This document shows, in pieces, positions 43,650-55,087 of a stretch of DNA of 64,000 nucleotides (position 1 is the first letter of the stretch; every line of letters begins with the position of its first letter). Below the pieces are notes generated by a model. That model was not told where the DNA came from and made no database searches. It saw only the letters and a program-made list of their open reading frames with translations. The position numbers and the translations under genes were made by a program. The stretch spans positions 36,723,665-36,787,664 of the forward strand of contig NC_091160.1 in NCBI RefSeq assembly GCF_040958095.1. Reading direction: 5' to 3'. Source of the DNA: Procambarus clarkii (taxonomy: Eukaryota; Arthropoda; Malacostraca; Decapoda; Cambaridae).

Positions 43650-45145
43650 AATCTGTGCCCCATGGTCTATGACCCCTAGTCTGTGCCCCATGGTCTATGA
43701 CCCCTAGTCTGTGCCCCATGGTCTATGACCCCTAGTCTGTGCCCCATGGTCTATGACCCCTAGTCTGTGCCCCATGGTCTATGACCCCTAGTCTGTGCCC
43801 CATGGTCTATGACCCCTAGTCTGTGCCCCATGGTCTATGACCCCTAGTCTGTGCCCCATGGTCTATGACCCCTAGTCTGTGCCCCATGGTCTATGACCCC
43901 TAGTCTGTGCCCCATGGTCTATGACCCCTAGTCTGTGCCCCATGGTCTATGACCCCTAGTCTGTGCCCCATGGTCTATGACCCCTAGTCTGTGCCCCATG
44001 GTCTATGACCCCTAGTCTGTGCCCCATGGTCTATGACCCCTAGTCTGTGCCCCATGGTCTATGACCCCTAGTCTGTGCCCCATGGTCTATGACCCCTAGT
44101 CTGTGCCCCACGGTCTATGACCCCTAGTCTGTGCCCCATGGTCTATGACCCCTAGTCTGTGCCCCATGGTCTATGACCCCTAGTCTGTGCCCCATGGTCT
44201 ATGACCCCTAGTCTGTGCCCCATGGTCTATGACCCCTAGTCTGTGCCCCACGGTCTATGACCCCTAGTCTGTGCCCCATGGTCTATGACCCCTAGTCTGT
44301 GCCCCATGGTCTATGACGCCTAGTCTGTGCCCCACGGTCTATGACCCCTAGTCTGTGCCCCATGGTCTATGACCCCTAGTCTGTGCCCCATGGTCTATGA
44401 CCCCTAGTCTGTGCCCCATGGTCTATGACCCCTAGTCTGTGCCCCATGGTCTATGACCCCTAGTCTGTGCCCCATGGTCTATGACCCCTAGTCTGTGCCC
44501 CATGGTCTATGACCCCTAGTCTGTGCCCCATGGTCTATGACCCCTAGTCTGTGCCCCATGGTCTATGACCCCTAGTCTGTGCCCCACGGTCTATGACCCC
44601 TAGTCTGTGCCCCATGGTCTATGACCCCTAGTCTGTGCCCCATGGTCTATGACCCCTAGTCTGTGCCCCATGGTCTATGACCCCTAGTCTGTGCCCCATG
44701 GTCTATGACCCCTAGTCTGTGCCCCACGGTCTATGACCCCTAGTCTGTGCCCCATGGTCTATGACCCCTAGTCTGTGCCCCATGGTCTATGACGCCTAGT
44801 CTGTGCCCCACGGTCTATGACCCCTAGTCTGTGCCCCATGGTCTATGACCCCTAGTCTGTGCCCCATGGTCTATGACCCCTAATCTGTGCCCCATGGTCT
44901 ATGACGCCTAGTCTGTGCCCCACAGTCTATGACCCCTAGTCTGTGCCCCATGGTCTATGACCCCTAGTCTGTGCCCCATGGTCTATGACCCCTAGTCTGT
45001 GCCCCATGGTCTATGACCCCTAGTCTGTGCCCCATGGTCTATGACCCCTAGTCTGTGCCCCATGGTCTATGACCCCTAGTCTGTGCCCCATGGTCTATGA
45101 CCCCTAGTCTGTGCCCCATGGTCTATGACGCCTAGTCTGTGCCCC
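43650..45145. repeat. 28-bp satellite-like array, about 53 copies
   Basis: The unit is ctgtgccccatggtctatga plus cccctagt; variants are catgg/cacgg and gacccc/gacgcc. Homogeneity is very high, suggesting recent expansion. 45146-45339 is G-rich and then unremarkable. Confidence 0.97.
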
Positions 45146-45334
45146 CCCGTGGTCAGTGGCTTACAGCCCAGGGCTGGGGGGGTGGGGAGGGGGGGTAGTA
45201 CCCCAGGCGCCGGCCGGTTGTTCAGTGGTAGAGTGGTCGACTGAATTTATATGATTCAACAATTTGCAACACATTAGAGTAAGCGTGTGTGAAAGGTGGA
45301 CCTGACACTGCACTCTCCCCCAGGCTCTCACTGC

Positions 45335-45339
<5 letters not shown>

Positions 45340-45415
<76 letters not shown>
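45340..45415. repeat. (TA)n microsatellite
   Basis: About 37 dinucleotides, one interrupted by a G; immediately followed by fold-back FB2. Confidence 0.96.
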
Positions 45416-45418
<3 letters not shown>

Positions 45419-45810
45419 GTACCTAGTAGCCAGAACGCACTTCTCGGCCTACTATGCAAGGCCCGATTTGCCTAATAAGCCAAGTTTTCCTGAATTAATA
45501 TATTTTCTCTAATTTTTTTCTTACGAAATGGTAAAGCTACCCATTTCATTATGTATGAGGTCAATTTTTTTTTATTTAACTTAAAATTAACGTAGATATA
45601 TGACCGAACCTAACCAACCCTACCTAACCTAACCTAACCAATCTTTATAGATTAGTTTGGGTTGGGTAGCTGAAAAAGATAGGTTAGGTTAGGTTAGGTA
45701 GGTTAGGTAGTCGAAAAACAATTAATTCATGAAAACTTGGCTTATTAGGCAAATCGGGCCTTGCATAGTAGGCTGAGAAGTGCGTTCTGGCTACTAAGTG
45801 TGAAGATGTA
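45416..45810. mobile_element. Fold-back element FB2 with TTAGG-like core, copy 1
   Basis: Ends gtcgtacctagtagccagaa and (inverted) ttctggctactaag are complementary for about 70 bp (cgcacttctcggcctactat; gcccgatttgcctaataagc). The centre has (CCTAA)n facing (TTAGG)n. The right terminal ggtacgac is lost. The asymmetric segment ctacccatttcattatgtat lies in the left half. Confidence 0.85.
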
Positions 45811-45940
45811 TATTAAATACATCTTCACCTTCTGAAGATGTATTTAATATACGAAAGTACTTAAGGAAATTTCCTGTTTCATTTTTCCTCCGTGGTCTGA
45901 CATTGTCACATTCTTAATCACGTGTTTATTTTCGTGATAT

Positions 45941-45945
<5 letters not shown>
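45811..45945 (+). mobile_element. Penelope-like 3' tail
   Basis: Shares acgaaagtacttaaggaaat, tttcctccgtggtctgacat and cacgtgtttattttcgtgat with the minus-strand element at 48.68-48.80 kb, followed by TA repeats as there. Confidence 0.6.

Positions 45946-46000
<55 letters not shown>
45946..46000. repeat. (TA)n microsatellite
   Basis: Left flank of fold-back FB2 copy 2. Confidence 0.95.
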
Positions 46001-46003
<3 letters not shown>

Positions 46004-46386
46004 GTACCTAATAGCCAGAACGCACTTCTCAGCCTACTATGCAGGGCCCGATTTGCCTAATAAGCCAAGTTTTCATGAATTATTTGTTTTTCGACCACCT
46101 AACCTACCTAACCTAACCTAACCTAACTTTTTCGGCTACCTAACCCAACCTAACCTATAAAGATAGGTTAGGTTAGGTTAGGTAGGGTTGGTTAGGTTCG
46201 GTCATATATCTACGTTAATTTTAACTCCAATAAAAACAAGTTGACCTCATACATAATGAAATGGGTAGCTTTATCATTTCATAAGAAAAAGATTAGAGAA
46301 AATATATTAATTCAGGAAAATTTGGCTTATTAGGCAAATCGGGCCTTGCATAGTAGGCTGAGAAGTGCGTTCTGGCTATTAGGTAC

Positions 46387-46389
<3 letters not shown>
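46001..46389. mobile_element. Fold-back element FB2, copy 2 (complete)
   Basis: It begins gtcgtacctaatagccagaa and ends ttctggctattaggtacgac, exact inverted termini, with (CCTAA)n/(TTAGG)n in the centre. Relative to copy 1 the asymmetric segment lies in the right half, so the two copies are in opposite orientation. (TA)n flanks both sides. Confidence 0.9.

Positions 46390-46461
<72 letters not shown>
46390..46461. repeat. (TA)n microsatellite
   Basis: Right flank of FB2 copy 2. Confidence 0.95.
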
Positions 46462-46464
<3 letters not shown>

Positions 46465-46467
<3 letters not shown>

Positions 46468-46690
46468 TTGGTTTATATCGAGGTCCCTCCCTAGGTCGAA
46501 TTACTGACCCTCCCTAGGATGCAGCCTCAAAAGCTGACTTAACTCCCGGGTACCTATTTACTGCTAGGTGAAGAGATGCATTAGATGACAGGAAACACGC
46601 TGAGCCGTTTGTCCCGCCTGAGATTCGAACCCGGAATTCCTGATTGTGAGTGGAGAACGTACCATGTAGACTGTAGGTGTAGAGATTTTC
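46465..46690 (-). mobile_element. SINE family S2
   Basis: Minus copy (plus: gggtacctatttactgctag, cctgagattcgaacccggaa). It has a good B box, GGGTTCGAATC, on the minus strand and the shared central block. Confidence 0.78.
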
Positions 46691-47479
46691 AACAGCCAAG
46701 ATGATAATGAACTGCTTGATAATTTATTAATAACCAAAGCATTCTATATTCTTTCATTATATTTGAATAGCCTACTGCCTTTTAATACTTAGGCTGCGCG
46801 ATGCTCTGTGATTCAGTGTTTCTCCGTACTTTTAGGGTTGATGATGGCTTCAGGATGTTTGATTGAACTTTGTCAAATGAGAGTCGAGAAGTGAACATTG
46901 CCAGCCCCTCGGGGGGTTGGTAGGGAAGAGGATGTCAATGGACACAAATCAACCAGCCCTAAGAGTCATGGGAGCCTCCCTCGCCGTAAGAAAATCACTA
47001 TAAGAGCGTGACGACGTTTCTCTCTCATAATGTGTGCTCTACTGATCTGTACTACGATACGGACACGTACGCACAGCTATGATAATTTCCAACAGTAAAC
47101 ACAGACCACAAGGTATGATGATTTACAACACCCAAAAACCCCGTCCAGAGATAAGATAGTTTCGAACAGTAAATGCATGCCATGCGGTACGATAACTGCC
47201 GACAATGCTAAGAGGAGAAAACTGAAAACAAGCAATGAGGAAACAGAGAAAAGAAAGTGATCAAAACATTTATATAGACGATCAAGGAAGGAGCACATGG
47301 GAATTAAGAGTGTAAGTAGTTCTTTGTGGATCTCCTGTGTGTGTAATGCGAGAATGACAGTTATCAAGGCCAAAGAACAGCCTAACCTCCAGCATGTCCA
47401 TATTACGAGGTTGTCTAGCAAGTTCCGAGGGATCAGGCTATACAAACTGACACGGCACTAATATACTAATTAGTGCACT
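46691..47479. other. Unassigned sequence
   Basis: No feature is supported. A hydrophobic open frame on minus at 47077-47445 has no recognisable motif. Confidence 0.4.
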
Positions 47480-48190
47480 AATGGCACTTTATTTCGTCAT
47501 TTATAAACTCAGGACTACATGTCCTTAGATCCCTGAGAAACACAGAATATACAGCTTGTATGTTCTACGGATATGTAATCCTGAGTTCATAGATTATGAA
47601 ATTAGTGCCAAATATAGTCTAGGTTTTAACTTAAAATGCCATAATTCATTTATTGATAGAGCGGCCAAATTGCTCATAACACTTTGATTTAAAAAAGAAA
47701 GAAGAATTAAATATTTAAACTACAATAATTCTACCATGATAACTTCATCGAAATTCCTAAATTACTAAAACGATTTAATATCAATGAAGCATTTTGGAAT
47801 CTTGATATCATAAGAAACACATTACAAATTCCCCAGGTAGTTGTAATGGATGTGTGTGTATAAAATTCCACGTGAAGATTGTAATACGTTCTATGTTGGC
47901 CTAAAGGTAAACATCATGACCAGAGAATAAAAAGAACACAAATATAGTATAAGAACAGCTCAAGAGTACAATGTATTGTTCGTTCACTTACGGGATTGTA
48001 ATCATTCATTTGACTGAACTATTTCATGCAACACTGTGGAGGGAGGGAACTTTCAGGGGAAAGCGCCAAGTCAGTAATAAGTGTAAATCAGTTACTGAAA
48101 GAACTATTGTTGAATCTTTATATATAAAAAGTAGTGAATTAGAGAATATTAATGTAAATCCAGGATTATATGAATTAGATAGTTAAATAA
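47480..48190 (+). pseudogene. Penelope-like element, reverse-transcriptase end and GIY-YIG domain
   Basis: From 47840 the plus strand reads CVYKIPREDCNTFYVGLK (GIY-YIG core in the Penelope form YKIPCxDC...YVGLT), then after a stop KEHKYSIRTAQEYN and FVHLRDCNHSFD, then KCKSVTERTIVESLYIK and NINVNPGLYELDS with a stop. Upstream, 47480-47830 is AT-rich and too decayed to align confidently (e.g. FKKERRIKYLNYNNSTM). About 32 bp of S1-like tail sequence (aactttcaggggaaagcgcc) interrupts the domain near 48045-48072. It cannot be active. Confidence 0.8.
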
Positions 48191-48235
48191 TTGGTAAGTT
48201 TTGTAATAGGTATAAAATTGTGTAAAGAATAATTA

Positions 48236-48320
48236 AGAACATAAGAACAAAGGCAACTGCAGAAGGCCTATTGGCCCATACGAGGCAGCTCCTATTTATA
48301 ACCACCAATATAACCACCTC
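48236..48320 (+). repeat. Dispersed repeat S7
   Basis: Contains aactgcagaaggcctattgg and cccatacgaggcagctccta. The same block is at 49.22-49.26 kb and a fragment is at 60.55 kb. All three lie near Penelope-like pieces. Confidence 0.6.
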
Positions 48321-48394
48321 CTATTTATAACCAATTGAATATGTAGTACATTCCAAGAACGAGAGATAAGTTAATGATTCCACTTCCATTATTC

Positions 48395-48670
48395 GATATT
48401 TTGTTCGTGGATCTTTATTGGTTCCGGTAGTACAGGGACTTAATCGTTCTCGACTCTCAATCGATAATTCAGGGTTCGAATCCTGGGCGGGACAGAAATG
48501 GCTGTTCGCGTTTCCCATCACCTAATGCCCCCCCTGTCCACCTAACAGTAAATGGGTACCCAGGAGTTAGTCAGCTTGTTACTATGGGGAGAGTCAGTAA
48601 TTCGACCTTGCGGGGACCTTAATATAAGACTAACAAGTACTGCATTATAAACTGCCTGCCTGCCTGTCCC
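48395..48670 (+). mobile_element. SINE family S2, nearly complete
   Basis: A head with B box cagggttcgaatcctgggcg, central block cctaacagtaaatgggtacc, then gttagtcagcttgttac, aattcgaccttgcggggacc, and a tail with ctgcctgcctgtccctcgac. Confidence 0.8.
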
Positions 48671-48674
48671 TCGA

Positions 48675-48803
48675 CACATTAATGAAATGTGTGCAAATCA
48701 CGAAAATTAACACGTGATGAAAAAGTGACAGTGTCAGACCACGGAGGAAGAATTGAAACAGGAATTTCCTTAAGTACTTTCGTGTATATAAATATATAAA
48801 TAA

Positions 48804-48896
<93 letters not shown>

Positions 48897-49012
48897 TCAT
48901 TGAATATGACCGCATATTCTGTATTTATTATTTTCTGGTTTAGGGCTTCTATCCCTCTAACTATTTTCTTAGCATCAGGGCTTAATTGAAATAGGAGTTC
49001 TCCAAAACTCAT
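48675..49012 (-). pseudogene. Penelope-like 5' reading frame joined to (TA)n and 3' tail
   Basis: The ATG at 49012 starts MSFGELLFQLSPDAKKIVRG, EALNQKIINTEYAVIFNETY and then runs into (TA)n (48806-48893). After the TA tract comes the 3' tail also seen at 45.8-45.9 kb. So the 5' end, a TA tract and the 3' tail are present and the catalytic middle is missing: a deletion derivative. The protein start resembles that at 60.854 kb. Confidence 0.65.
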
Positions 49013-49082
49013 TTTCGTACTTTTAAGGTGAAGAAAAGAAGTGAATTACTATAGAGTGTATTACACTTATTTGTATAATTTG

Positions 49083-49119
49083 CACGACGTTTCGAACCTC
49101 CATGGTTCATTCTCAAGTG
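49083..49119 (-). ncRNA. Hammerhead-like ribozyme motif (Penelope-associated)
   Basis: On minus: stem I CAC 49119-49117 with GTG 49085-49083; core TTGAGAAT 49116-49109; stem II GAACC 49108-49104 / GGTTC 49098-49094 with loop ATGGA; GAAA 49093-49090; then CGTC ending at 49086. It sits 70 nt upstream of the reading frame start at 49012. The first core strand is not the canonical CUGANGA, so activity is unproven. Confidence 0.5.
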
Positions 49120-51160
49120 AACAGATCTTACAATACTAGTTGATTTTATACCCGCATTAGGTCAGGTGATAATACAATGAAGGTGAAAAACATGGGGGGA
49201 TACATAAGTGAGGTGAAACATAGAGGCTGCAGAAGGCGTATTGGCCCATACGAGGCATCTCCTATCCAAACACAAAGTTTAATCCAGTGTAATTGGCCTG
49301 TTATGTTCGACATTGTCTTCTGTGTTGGCATCGATATGTTCTTGTCTTGTCCTTACTCTCATGGTGGGTAGAGTAAATAGTTCCGTGATTTGGGTGTTCA
49401 TGGTAGGTCGCTCTATTCTTATGTGAATTGCCTCAAGAATTTGAGGCAATTCAAATGTCATCCGTCATGTCAAATGTCATCCGAATGTCATCCGCAAAAT
49501 GGTTCTATCGAGGCCACAGGTAAATACATGTAAATAAAAGTCCACACTACTTCACCTTTCACCCTGGCACTCCCCCCCAACAGTGCCATTAAAGTCCCAC
49601 AAAAGACTTCTCATCCCTCATTATAGTTTCTATACAAGCTGCTGGGAAAGTTACCAACGTAACATCCGTTTTCTTTTGCCGGGGCATCATACCATGAAGT
49701 ATGATGGTCTGAAACCTGTGCCGATCTGTACAATATGTCCTCATAATGACGTCACACACCACATCATGTGTAAAAATACAACATTCTATGTCACATTTTC
49801 GTTAGGGTTAAGTTAACTGTGTTCTGTGTGTAACTGTGTAAGTATGGATAGAGGGGGTACATACGTTTCTCAGGATTTAGAACCTATTCCCACGAAGCCT
49901 AATAAACCGCCAACCTGTGTCACGCTTTCATTATGCCGAGTGAAAAGATGGGAGAGGAATGGGGAACGGAAGGGTGTGAGAACCGCAATGGATGGGAAGG
50001 GAAGGGAGTAAGCAGTTAAATGAGTTTCAAATTCTTCCCTTTCTCCTTGCAACACCTTTCAAGGAATATCCGGCTATACCATTACTTCTCGCACGTCCGG
50101 AATGGTTAGGTAGGGAGATGGGTCTGTGTTCAGGTGGACACGTGGGTAGGTGGAACGGTATGCAGGTAGATATAAGAGGGTAATAGGTAAATAGGTAGAT
50201 CACAGGAATGGGGAGATATGGGAAGTGTTGGGGGGGGGGGGAGGGCGGGAGTTTCCAGAATGGGGAGTGGGGGGGGGGGGAAGGCGGGAGTTTCCAGAAT
50301 GGGGAGTGGGGGGGGGGGAGAGTGAAAGTTGACAGTTTTCGTGTGTACTGACTGCAATATTTTCATGCTAAGGATTTAACTTTTATTGGTGTTCGAACGC
50401 CACAACTTTCACTTGATTGACGGTGTTCGGGGACATTCCTGGCTCAAGCTTCGATCTCTTTGAGTTGACCGTATCAGTTTTGAGGTATACCGTATTATAT
50501 AACTTTTGTTTCTTGTCCTGGGCTTATGACATATCTATCTCTTAGAGGTTATTACGGTCGTGGGACTGGCTTCTTGACAAACCAATAAGCGCCGAACATA
50601 AAGATATCATATTATTTATGACTACATTAATACTATCTTATATATACTATAGTATACGATAATATACTATCTTAAGTGACCTTAGTAAGTTACCTAAGAA
50701 AAATTCACATCAGTTCTGAGGTGTTTATATTAATACTTTAGATATTTGTTTCTAACTTTCTCGTAAACTTACTCACAGAGTTTCTCATTAATTTGTTTAA
50801 TTTATTATTTACTATTTTCTTACTATTCTTATTGTTAACATTTATTTTTTCTTTTTAAAATTATTATTCGACTTTCCATATCCATTTTCTGTTATCCGTT
50901 TTCTCTCTGCTCTCATCATGACACCAAAAAACAGATTCGGGACCCAGTGGTGTTGCCCGCAATAATTGCCTGTGTTGCGCTTTTTAAATCACGACAAAAA
51001 CATCAATTACACCATTATAATAGTTTTCTCTTACCTCTAAGCAATTACACTCTTATAGTATGTTAACAGTTTAAACTAAAAACGCATCACTCTCAGTTCA
51101 TTTATTTGTACTATTTCCCCCTAGTGTGTGTGTGTGGAATTTATTCTGCAGATCTATTAG
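49120..51160. other. Intergenic
   Basis: Holds an S7 scrap (49215-49265), a G-rich 47-bp repeat (three units of ggaaggcgggagtttccaga with G10-G12 runs, 50228-50322) and otherwise unassigned AT-rich sequence. Short open frames at 49.58-50.2 kb have no recognisable motif. Confidence 0.5.
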
Positions 51161-51169
51161 TAGTAGTAT

Positions 51170-51740
51170 TTCATTGACTGTATGACTTTCCCGTTGACTG
51201 TATGACTTTCCCATTGACTGTACGACTTTCCCGTTGACTGTACGACTTTCCCGTTGACTGTACGACTTTCCCGTTGACTGTACGACTTTCCCGTTGACTG
51301 TACGACTTTCCCGTTGACTGTACGACTTTCCCGTTGACTGTATGACTTTCCCATTGACTGTACGACTTTCCCGTTGACTGTATGACTTTCCCGTTGACTG
51401 TACGACTTTCCCGTTGACTGTACGACTTTCCCGTTGACTGTATGACTTTCCCATTGACTGTACGACTTTCCCGTTGACTGTACGACTTTCCCGTTGACTG
51501 TACGACTTTCCCGTTGACTGTATGACTTTCCTGTTGACTGTACGACTTTCCTGTTGACTGTACGACTTTCCTGTTGACTGTACGACTTTCCCGTTGACTG
51601 TACGACTTTCCCGTTGACTGTACGACTTTCCCGTTGACTGTGACTTTCCTGTTGACTGTACGACTTTCCTGTTGACTGTACGACTTTCCCGTTGCCTGTG
51701 TGACTTTCCCGTTGCCTGTGTGACTTTTCCGTTGCCTATA
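51170..51740. repeat. 20-bp tandem repeat, about 28 copies
   Basis: The unit is gactgtacgactttcccgtt, with tatg/tacg and cccg/ccca/cctg variants; the distal units are shorter and diverged. Confidence 0.95.
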
Positions 51741-51867
51741 TTACGTTACCGTTGAAATTGTTTTCGTCGTTGTATACATTTGTGTATCATTAGCGGCAAG
51801 TGGGACAGAGGCTAGCGAAAGGCTGCCCACCATGCTTACCTGTCTTTACGCTACGTCACCTTATATG

Positions 51868-51930
51868 TCCACTACGGGCTCACCATAGCCCGTGCTACTT
51901 GGAACTTTTTGTTCCAAGTAGCGAATCTTA
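51868..51930 (+). repeat. Dispersed repeat S6
   Basis: cactacgggctcaccatagc and ccgtgctacttggaac, as at 35.84, 41.07 and (inverted) 53.57 kb. Confidence 0.7.
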
Positions 51931-51972
51931 AATAACAATGTCACTTTATATTACTTTCAGTCCACTTGTTGG

Positions 51973-52625
<653 letters not shown>

Positions 52626-52785
52626 GTGGAGAACGTTTGGGGATCGTAGTCCTAAGGGCCCGGGTTTGATTCCTGGGCGAGGTAGAAACAATTTTGTTTC
52701 ACCTGATGTGTCTGTTCACCTACCAGCAAATAGGTACCTGGGAGTTCGACAGCTGCTACGGGTTGCATCCTGGAGATGTGTGTGT
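52626..52785 (+). mobile_element. SINE family S2
   Basis: cccgggtttgattcctgggc (B-box-like), cctaccagcaaataggtacc and cgacagctgctacgggttgc; inserted between two LINE tails. Confidence 0.72.
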
Positions 52786-52915
52786 GTACTCACCTAGTTG
52801 TACTTATCTCGTTGTGCTTACGGGGAGTTGAGCTTTTGCTCTTTGGTCCCGTCTCTCAACTGTCAATCAACTGGTGTACAGATTCCTGAGCCTATTGGGC
52901 TCTATCATAACTACA
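52786..52915 (-). mobile_element. LINE L1c 3' end, minus
   Basis: Plus reads actcacctagttgtacttat, ctctttggtcccgtctctca and gattcctgagcctattgggc, the reverse complement of the tail at 52.5 kb, so the two tails face each other across an S2 SINE. 52916-53299 is unassigned. Confidence 0.75.
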
Positions 52916-53299
52916 CGCATAAAAGTGTGTGCGTGTGTTAGAGAAAAATATATGTAGCAGACATAATAATAAATAGATCAGTTAGAAAGGCGGGATCCAA
53001 GAGCTAATAGGTCAATTATGCAGACACAGATATTAATACATATAATAAACACACACATTTCAATTTCACATTAAACGTGACCCTGCTGCTACCTACTTCA
53101 TCGCCACACGCTTTCTCCCTGGTGTTGTAAAGTGTGCACAAGACCACCACAAATGATGGTGAACTATTCTCCATGGAAGGTTGTGGTGCGGGTAGCGAGG
53201 GGACTCACAGTGAGTCGTGGTGCCACACCTCTGGTCACCACCAAAGATCACATTCACTCCATGTTGTTGTTTTAAATTTAGCTACTTATTTAGCTACTT

Positions 53300-53540
53300 T
53301 AGGGAGCCAGTCGGCCGAGCGGACAGCACGCGGGACTTGTGGTCCTGGGTTCGATCCCAGGCGCCGGCGAGAAACAATGGGCAAGGTTTCTTTCACCCTA
53401 TGCCCCTGTTACCTAGCAGTAAAATAGGTACCTGGGTGTTAGTCAGCTGTCACGGGCTGCTTCCTGGGGGTGGAGGCCTGGTCGAGGACCGGGCCGCGGG
53501 GACACTAAAGCCCCGAAATCATCTCAAGATAACCTCAAGA
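53300..53540 (+). mobile_element. tRNA-derived SINE family S4, full length
   Basis: The head is gccagtcggccgagcggaca (A-box region, Leu/Ser-tRNA-like) and tcctgggttcgatcccaggc (B box in a perfect T-arm). The central block is acctagcagtaaaataggta, gttagtcagctgtcacgggc. The tail is ggcctggtcgaggaccgggc (self-complementary), gaaatcatctcaagataacc. Confidence 0.88.
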
Positions 53541-53619
53541 TCAAGATACTTAGATTGAAATGTCCATGTAGCACGGGCTATAGTGAGCCTGTAATTGGGT
53601 TCGGTTATTCGCGATAACC

Positions 53620-53815
53620 AACCACTTGGGCTGGACGGTAGAGCGACGGTCTCGCTTCATGCAGGTCGGTGTTCAATCCCCGACCGTCCACAAGTGGTTG
53701 GGCACCATTCCTTTCCTTCCCCCCCCCCCCCGTCCCATCCCAAATCATTATACTGGCCCCCTTCCAAGTGCTATATAGTCGTAATGGCTTGGTGCTTCTT
53801 TCTGATAATTCCCTT
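53620..53815 (+). mobile_element. SINE family S1, best copy
   Basis: A-box-like tggacggtagagcgacggtc, B-box-like tcggtgttcaatccccgacc, then a C-run, agtgctatatagtcgtaatg and gataattcccttcc. Confidence 0.82.
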
Positions 53816-53869
53816 CCCCCTTCCCTTGTTACTGTGATGCACAATTCACATTCAGTTAAAAAAAAATTA

Positions 53870-53930
53870 CCACTTATGGGCTATTCATGCCCGTGCCATC
53901 TCTTGGGTGGCTTAATCTTCATCAATCACT
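53870..53930 (-). mobile_element. Repeat family S3 fragment
   Basis: Plus: gggctattcatgcccgtgcc, gtggcttaatcttcatcaat, the inverse of 42.4 and 62.1 kb. 53931-55085 has no supported gene; 54780-54960 is C/T-rich. Confidence 0.72.
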
Positions 53931-55087
53931 CCCATCCGTGCCCGTGCCAGACACAACAGCCAACCATACCCGCCAGAATCAACAGTATTGTTGCCGTATA
54001 TAAGCTGTTGAGTCTATTAAAGGTGAAAACACTGTCATTCGAGAGATAATATCGAAAGAAACCAAATTCCCGCCTGGACGACAGCTGAGCCATCGGGCGA
54101 GGAAGAGAAGCACAAACGGAAGATATTATACAATGATGAAAAGCTTTAGAGCTGGGGGAGACCCAGGACGAGAGTTCGATACCACCGTCCTACCCCAAAT
54201 ATTTGATCATAGATGTATCACGTTGCTGTGTCTTCATTGTGTGTATATAACTATGTAAGTTGTTTCATATGACAGCGAGCAAGCAAGAGCACTACAGTAA
54301 ACACAAGACAATATAATTCCTCTTGACAGTAAGTTGAACCCGAACACGTAAGCAACGTAAATGTAAAAAAAAAATTAATTACAAAACAATATTTTGACGT
54401 CTTAAAGTAGTAGGCTTCTAATATCGAGTAGGCTTCTCTACTCTATACGCCTTTAGTTCAGTATTTACCTCAGACACTCGCTACCATTTTGAGACTACGA
54501 GTTACTGAGTGTGTCTGTAGGAACCATAAGGTGAATACTGGGTTTATACTCCTCTTAATTAACTTACTATAAAACTTTTTGACTTCTCAGCAGCGCGCGT
54601 AATTTATTTTGATAATTTTTCGAAAATCGTAACGCCGAACATTTGAATAAAATACTCAGTCTTTCAAGTTCGGTTATGGAACAAAAGTATGGCATTATAG
54701 CTGGTAATTTGACCATCAGAGCAACAGTTTGGTTTATAAAGAAAAATGAATATGGAAAGATGATCTGCCGGAGAGATACGGTATGACTTGTGTGGGCGGG
54801 GTGTGCGTGCGCGCCCTCGCGCTCCTCCCACCTACTGGCCACCGCCCTCACTACACCCTACCGCCTCTTCCACCTATTCCCCTCCTCTCTCTCATTCCCC
54901 TTCCACCTATCCCTCCAGCCACTCCTCCATGCCTTCCCCCACACCTACCAGGCGCTATCCTGGTGCTGGAGGAAAGGTATTAGGTGTAGGGGGTGGCGGC
55001 GCAGATCACGCAGCCTCCAGCCCACAGAAGGGTGGGACTCATCTGTCATACCTCACCTGTCCTGAGAGGGAGATGAACTCACTCACC

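Noticed and set aside
43650..45145. CRISPR-like array
   Set aside because: Units are contiguous with no unique spacers, and the context is eukaryotic. The same holds for the other arrays.
45416..46389. Chromosome end or telomere
   Set aside because: TTAGG stretches are short, occur on both strands inside fold-back elements and continue into ordinary sequence.
46990..47030. Another gacgacgtttc motif
   Set aside because: On minus it gives GAAACGTCGTC, but no complementary stem II or TTGARAAT strand precedes it.
47077..47445. Hydrophobic 122-residue minus-strand frame
   Set aside because: No homologous motif, start context or splice signals; likely chance in AT-rich DNA.
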